NCBI GenBank assembly: GCA_937967755.1
Contig: CALBTA010000547.1
Span: 1 to 8,918 of the forward strand
Source: an uncultured Planctomycetaceae bacterium
GTDB lineage: Bacteria; Planctomycetota; Planctomycetia; Pirellulales; Pirellulaceae
Length of the DNA: 8,918 nt
Reading direction: 5' to 3'
Positions 6,725 to 8,918 of the stretch are shown in pieces. A program made the position numbers and the translations under genes. Within the stretch, counting starts at the first letter, position 1. The number at the start of each line of letters is the position of its first letter. The notes under the pieces were generated by a model, which made no database searches, was not told the DNA's origin, and worked only from the letters and a program-made list of their open reading frames with translations.

Positions 6725-6833
6725 CCCTCTCCCCCTGGGAGAGGGCCGGGGTGAGGGCGGTGAATGGTGGAATGAGCGGCAACTCGCACAACCCTCATCC
6801 GGCCTTCGGCCACCTTCTCCCAAAGGGAGAAGG
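6725..6833. repeat. Bipartite palindromic (REP-like) repeat, two units in inverted orientation
   Basis: Unit 1 is a perfect hairpin: CCCTCTCCC (6725-6733), loop CCT, GGGAGAGGG (6737-6745), followed by CCGGGGTGAGGG. Unit 2 is the inverted relative: ACCCTCATCCGGCC (6791-6804), a small GGCC-TTC-GGCC hairpin (6801-6811), then CCTTCTCCC (6813-6821), loop AAA, GGGAGAAGG (6825-6833). The GGCCGG..TGAGGG arms are complementary apart from an indel and a mismatch, so the whole can fold as one long imperfect hairpin around a spacer of about 33 bases. Sequences of this kind (CCCTCTCCC...GGGAGAGGG..GGGGTGAGGG) are dispersed in many high-GC bacterial genomes. It sits between the DHPS-like stop and the pabB start. 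Confidence 0.85.
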
Positions 6834-6896
6834 CATCGCCCCAACATCAGCCATTCCATCAACGTTTTAACCTAATCTCCGTCCTGCCTGCGTAAC

Positions 6897-8294
6897 TCAA
6901 TCATCCCGTCGCTTTGGCTTGCGCGTCCGGCGGTGGTGGGTTTCTGCTTGGGTCAGGTGGCCCCAGTCGAGCGATTCATCTTGCTCATAGTTCTTGCTCA
7001 GCGTCAATGCGGTGGCGGCCTTGCAAAGTTCGAAGCCCAGGTAGAACGCGTGGCTGGCGTTGATGTTTCTCGGCTCGGTCTTGAGCAACTGGTCGAACAG
7101 GCGGAACGGATCGGTGTCGCTGAGGTGGAAGCCAGCGCTGATCAGGTGCAGCAGGCCCTCTTCCGCGAACAGGCGATAGTTGTTGTCTTTGATTTGGCCG
7201 GCGAGCTGTGCCAGAACGTCTTCGCCCCGCGGGCGAAGTTTCTCGTCGCGCAGCATCAGCAAGCGCTGCTCCACATGCTTCGGCAGTGTTCGCTGCGTGA
7301 TCGCATGGTAGACCAACCGCCGGGCGATGTCGCACTCGGCAACGCTGCTGCGTGCCCAATTGATCACTTCGGTCGTCAACACGCTGCGAATGCCAAGCTC
7401 CTGACAGATTGCCAAAAGGATCACGTTAACACCGGCTGAATCGACATCGGTCAGTTCCGTCAGGTTGCCGATGCCCATCATCATTTCGGCATCGGGGTAG
7501 CGCTGGCGAACTTCATAATATCGCAGCAGGCTGGCGGCGAACCCGAAACCGATCGGTTCCAACACCGGATCGATTCGCAGCGGCACGCCCGCGGATGCGA
7601 GCGTTTCAACCGTTTCACTCAAACCGTCCAGCGTGGCGAAGTCGTCAGGCACCACGACCACTTCGCAGCCCCAATCCATGGCCGCTTCGCGGTTGGTGCT
7701 GTTGACCGACAGCACCAGTTCCGCGCCGGCTGCGACCGCGGGGCCAATTTCCACCGGCTGCAGGCTGTCGATCGAAACTCGCCAGCCTTCGTCGCGGAGC
7801 ATTTTCACGCAATCGCCCACGCCGTGCCAAGGATCGCCCGGCTCGCAGCCGACGTCGATCACATCCGCGCCGCTTTTGATGTAGCGGCGGGCGGTCGTCA
7901 GAATCTCGGCGCGCGATAGCCGCGGGGCGTGATTGATTTCGGCGAGAATCTCAATATCGTACGCCCCGTAGTGGGCGCGCGACACGTTCTGCCCGCCGAA
8001 GAATTCTGGAAGCTCGCGCAGATCGCGCGGCCCGCGCTCGACCGGAACATGGCAAGCGGCGGTCAGCGGCGCAAGATCGCCTTCGCAGTAGCCGGGAATG
8101 ATGACGCGGCGGGCCGGCTCCGGAACTTTCATGCGGGCCGCGATCCACTTCGGTGTCATCAAAGCGGCGACGGTGATCGGCAGTACGTCGACCGAATAAT
8201 CGAACCCGACTTGCTCAGCGAGCGACGGCAACTGTTTTCGCAGCGCGTGCTCGGCCAGGCGGCCGGTAATGAAATGCAGATGCTCGCGGGTCAT
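6897..8294 (-). CDS. Dihydropteroate-synthase-like protein (DUF6513-type, H4MPT-associated family)
   Basis: This 465-residue protein resembles the DHPS-related family found in archaea, H4MPT-using methylotrophs and planctomycetes, rather than folate FolP. An N-terminal domain (about 1-115, beginning MTREHLHFITGRLAE) precedes a pterin-binding TIM-barrel-like region (about 115-335). Within it, GADVIDVGCEPGDPWHG (142-158) replaces the FolP-type GADIIDVGGESTRPG. The VSIDSLQPVEIGPAVAAGAELVLSVN segment (about 173-198) corresponds to the FolP strand DT/DS...AGA.iiNd. DPVLEPIGFG (242-251) resembles the DP.iGFGK motif. A C-terminal helical part of about 130 residues ends in a basic tail. The start at 8294 overlaps the upstream stop as ATGA; earlier in-frame starts would read back into that gene. 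The role is probably in pterin/H4MPT biosynthesis, but the reaction is not established from sequence. Confidence 0.8.
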   Translation of the reverse strand: MTREHLHFITGRLAEHALRKQLPSLAEQVGFDYSVDVLPITVAALMTPKWIAARMKVPEPARRVIIPGYCEGDLAPLTAACHVPVERGPRDLRELPEFFGGQNVSRAHYGAYDIEILAEINHAPRLSRAEILTTARRYIKSGADVIDVGCEPGDPWHGVGDCVKMLRDEGWRVSIDSLQPVEIGPAVAAGAELVLSVNSTNREAAMDWGCEVVVVPDDFATLDGLSETVETLASAGVPLRIDPVLEPIGFGFAASLLRYYEVRQRYPDAEMMMGIGNLTELTDVDSAGVNVILLAICQELGIRSVLTTEVINWARSSVAECDIARRLVYHAITQRTLPKHVEQRLLMLRDEKLRPRGEDVLAQLAGQIKDNNYRLFAEEGLLHLISAGFHLSDTDPFRLFDQLLKTEPRNINASHAFYLGFELCKAATALTLSKNYEQDESLDWGHLTQAETHHRRTRKPKRRDD

Positions 8295-8918
8295 GCGTCC
8301 GCCTCGGCGTGAGCGTGCCCAGGGTCGGTTCGCAGCCCGCCGTTGACGGCGATGACTTGCCCGTTGATGAATTCCGCTGCCGGCGAGACCAAAAACCGGG
8401 CGGCACGGGCGACGTCCTCGGGCGTTCCCCAGCGGGCGAGCAGGCTTTCGCCGGCGGCCCGTGCTTGCCAATAGTCGGAAGCATCATCGCCCCACGATGT
8501 TTTGATCCAACCGGGTGCCAGGCAGTTGACGCGAACGCTCGGGGCAAGTGACTTCGCCAGTGAGCGGCTGAACGCCATGATCGCCCCTTTGATCGCCGCG
8601 AACATCTCGCCGCTATCGCCTGCCATGCCGGTTTCGGCCTGATTCCAACCGATGTTCAGGATGGTTGCGCCGGGTGTCTTCCGTTGTTGAAATTGCGAAG
8701 CGGCGAGCCGGGAAAGGTGGATCGTACCGCGCACGTCGGTCTGCCAAAGCAGTTCCAGTTTCTCGTCGAACGACAGCTTCGCGGCTTCGCCTGTTAACAC
8801 ATCCGCGCCGGCGTTGTTGATCCAGATGTTAATATCGCTACCGATGTCGCTGGCGGCGGCGGTTACAGATCGGGCGAGTGCAGCGTAGGGAATGAGGGTG
8901 GAGACCAGGGGGAGCTGG
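8291..8918 (-). CDS. Short-chain dehydrogenase/reductase-like protein, partial (5' end outside window)
   Basis: The visible 208 codons are the C-terminal part of an SDR-family Rossmann protein; the cofactor glycine motif would lie beyond the window edge. INNAG (near 8807-8821) is the SDR NNAG motif. SVRVNCLAPGWIKT matches the family VN.i.PG.i.T segment, and INGQVIAVNGG is the usual C-terminal strand. The catalytic positions look changed: NIGW stands where NISS is normal, and FAAIK (8588-8602) where Y.ASK is normal, so Ser and Tyr appear lost while Lys remains. It may be a non-classical or inactive SDR with a binding role. Its TGA overlaps the ATG of the DHPS-like gene (8291-8294), so the two proteins are probably made together. 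No substrate can be named. Confidence 0.85.
   Translation of the reverse strand, partial: QLPLVSTLIPYAALARSVTAAASDIGSDINIWINNAGADVLTGEAAKLSFDEKLELLWQTDVRGTIHLSRLAASQFQQRKTPGATILNIGWNQAETGMAGDSGEMFAAIKGAIMAFSRSLAKSLAPSVRVNCLAPGWIKTSWGDDASDYWQARAAGESLLARWGTPEDVARAARFLVSPAAEFINGQVIAVNGGLRTDPGHAHAEADA

Noticed and set aside
6703..6813. Extended N-terminus for pabB starting at 6813
   Set aside because: The extra residues (HPGPLPGGEGE) are translation of the palindromic repeat; the family similarity starts after the ATG at 6702.
8295..8471. Extended N-terminus for the DHPS-like protein from 8471
   Set aside because: It overlaps conserved SDR coding sequence and is arginine-rich shadow; the ATGA overlap start at 8294 is far better.

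Overview
The window looks like a chromosomal segment of a high-GC planctomycete, probably in or near the Pirellulales. The reasons are an N-terminal NPYRSP motif on a small membrane protein (a motif family common in planctomycetes), the frequent absence of clear Shine-Dalgarno sites, and a dihydropteroate-synthase-like protein of the type linked to tetrahydromethanopterin (H4MPT). The assignment is an inference; there is no rRNA marker here.

Left block, plus strand (about 100-2944): rpmE (ribosomal protein bL31), prfA (release factor 1), a small three-helix membrane protein of unknown function, and prmC. PrmC methylates the glutamine of the GGQ motif in release factors, so prfA and prmC are enzyme substrate and modifier. 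This is a conserved bacterial pairing, and here the membrane protein sits between them.

Right block, minus strand (about 8918 down to 3092). In transcription order it holds a short-chain dehydrogenase-like protein cut by the window edge, a DHPS-like (DUF6513-type) protein, a bipartite palindromic repeat, pabB, pabA, and a phosphoglucosamine/phosphohexose mutase (glmM-like). The dehydrogenase-like gene and the DHPS-like gene overlap by ATGA, and so do pabB and pabA, which implies translational coupling. PabAB makes aminodeoxychorismate, the precursor of p-aminobenzoate for folate and H4MPT. The DHPS-like neighbour fits a pterin or C1-cofactor theme. The two blocks converge at about 2945-3091.

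The most notable observation is that pabB is interrupted by one in-frame TAG at 6211-6213. The reading frame on both sides is otherwise continuous and carries all expected motifs, including the PabB-type PIKGT lysine. Second, the dehydrogenase-like protein lacks the canonical catalytic Ser and Tyr. All stretches between genes are shorter than 300 bases. I saw no tRNA, rRNA, CRISPR array, transposase or clear phage feature, and no strong evidence for a wholly new system.
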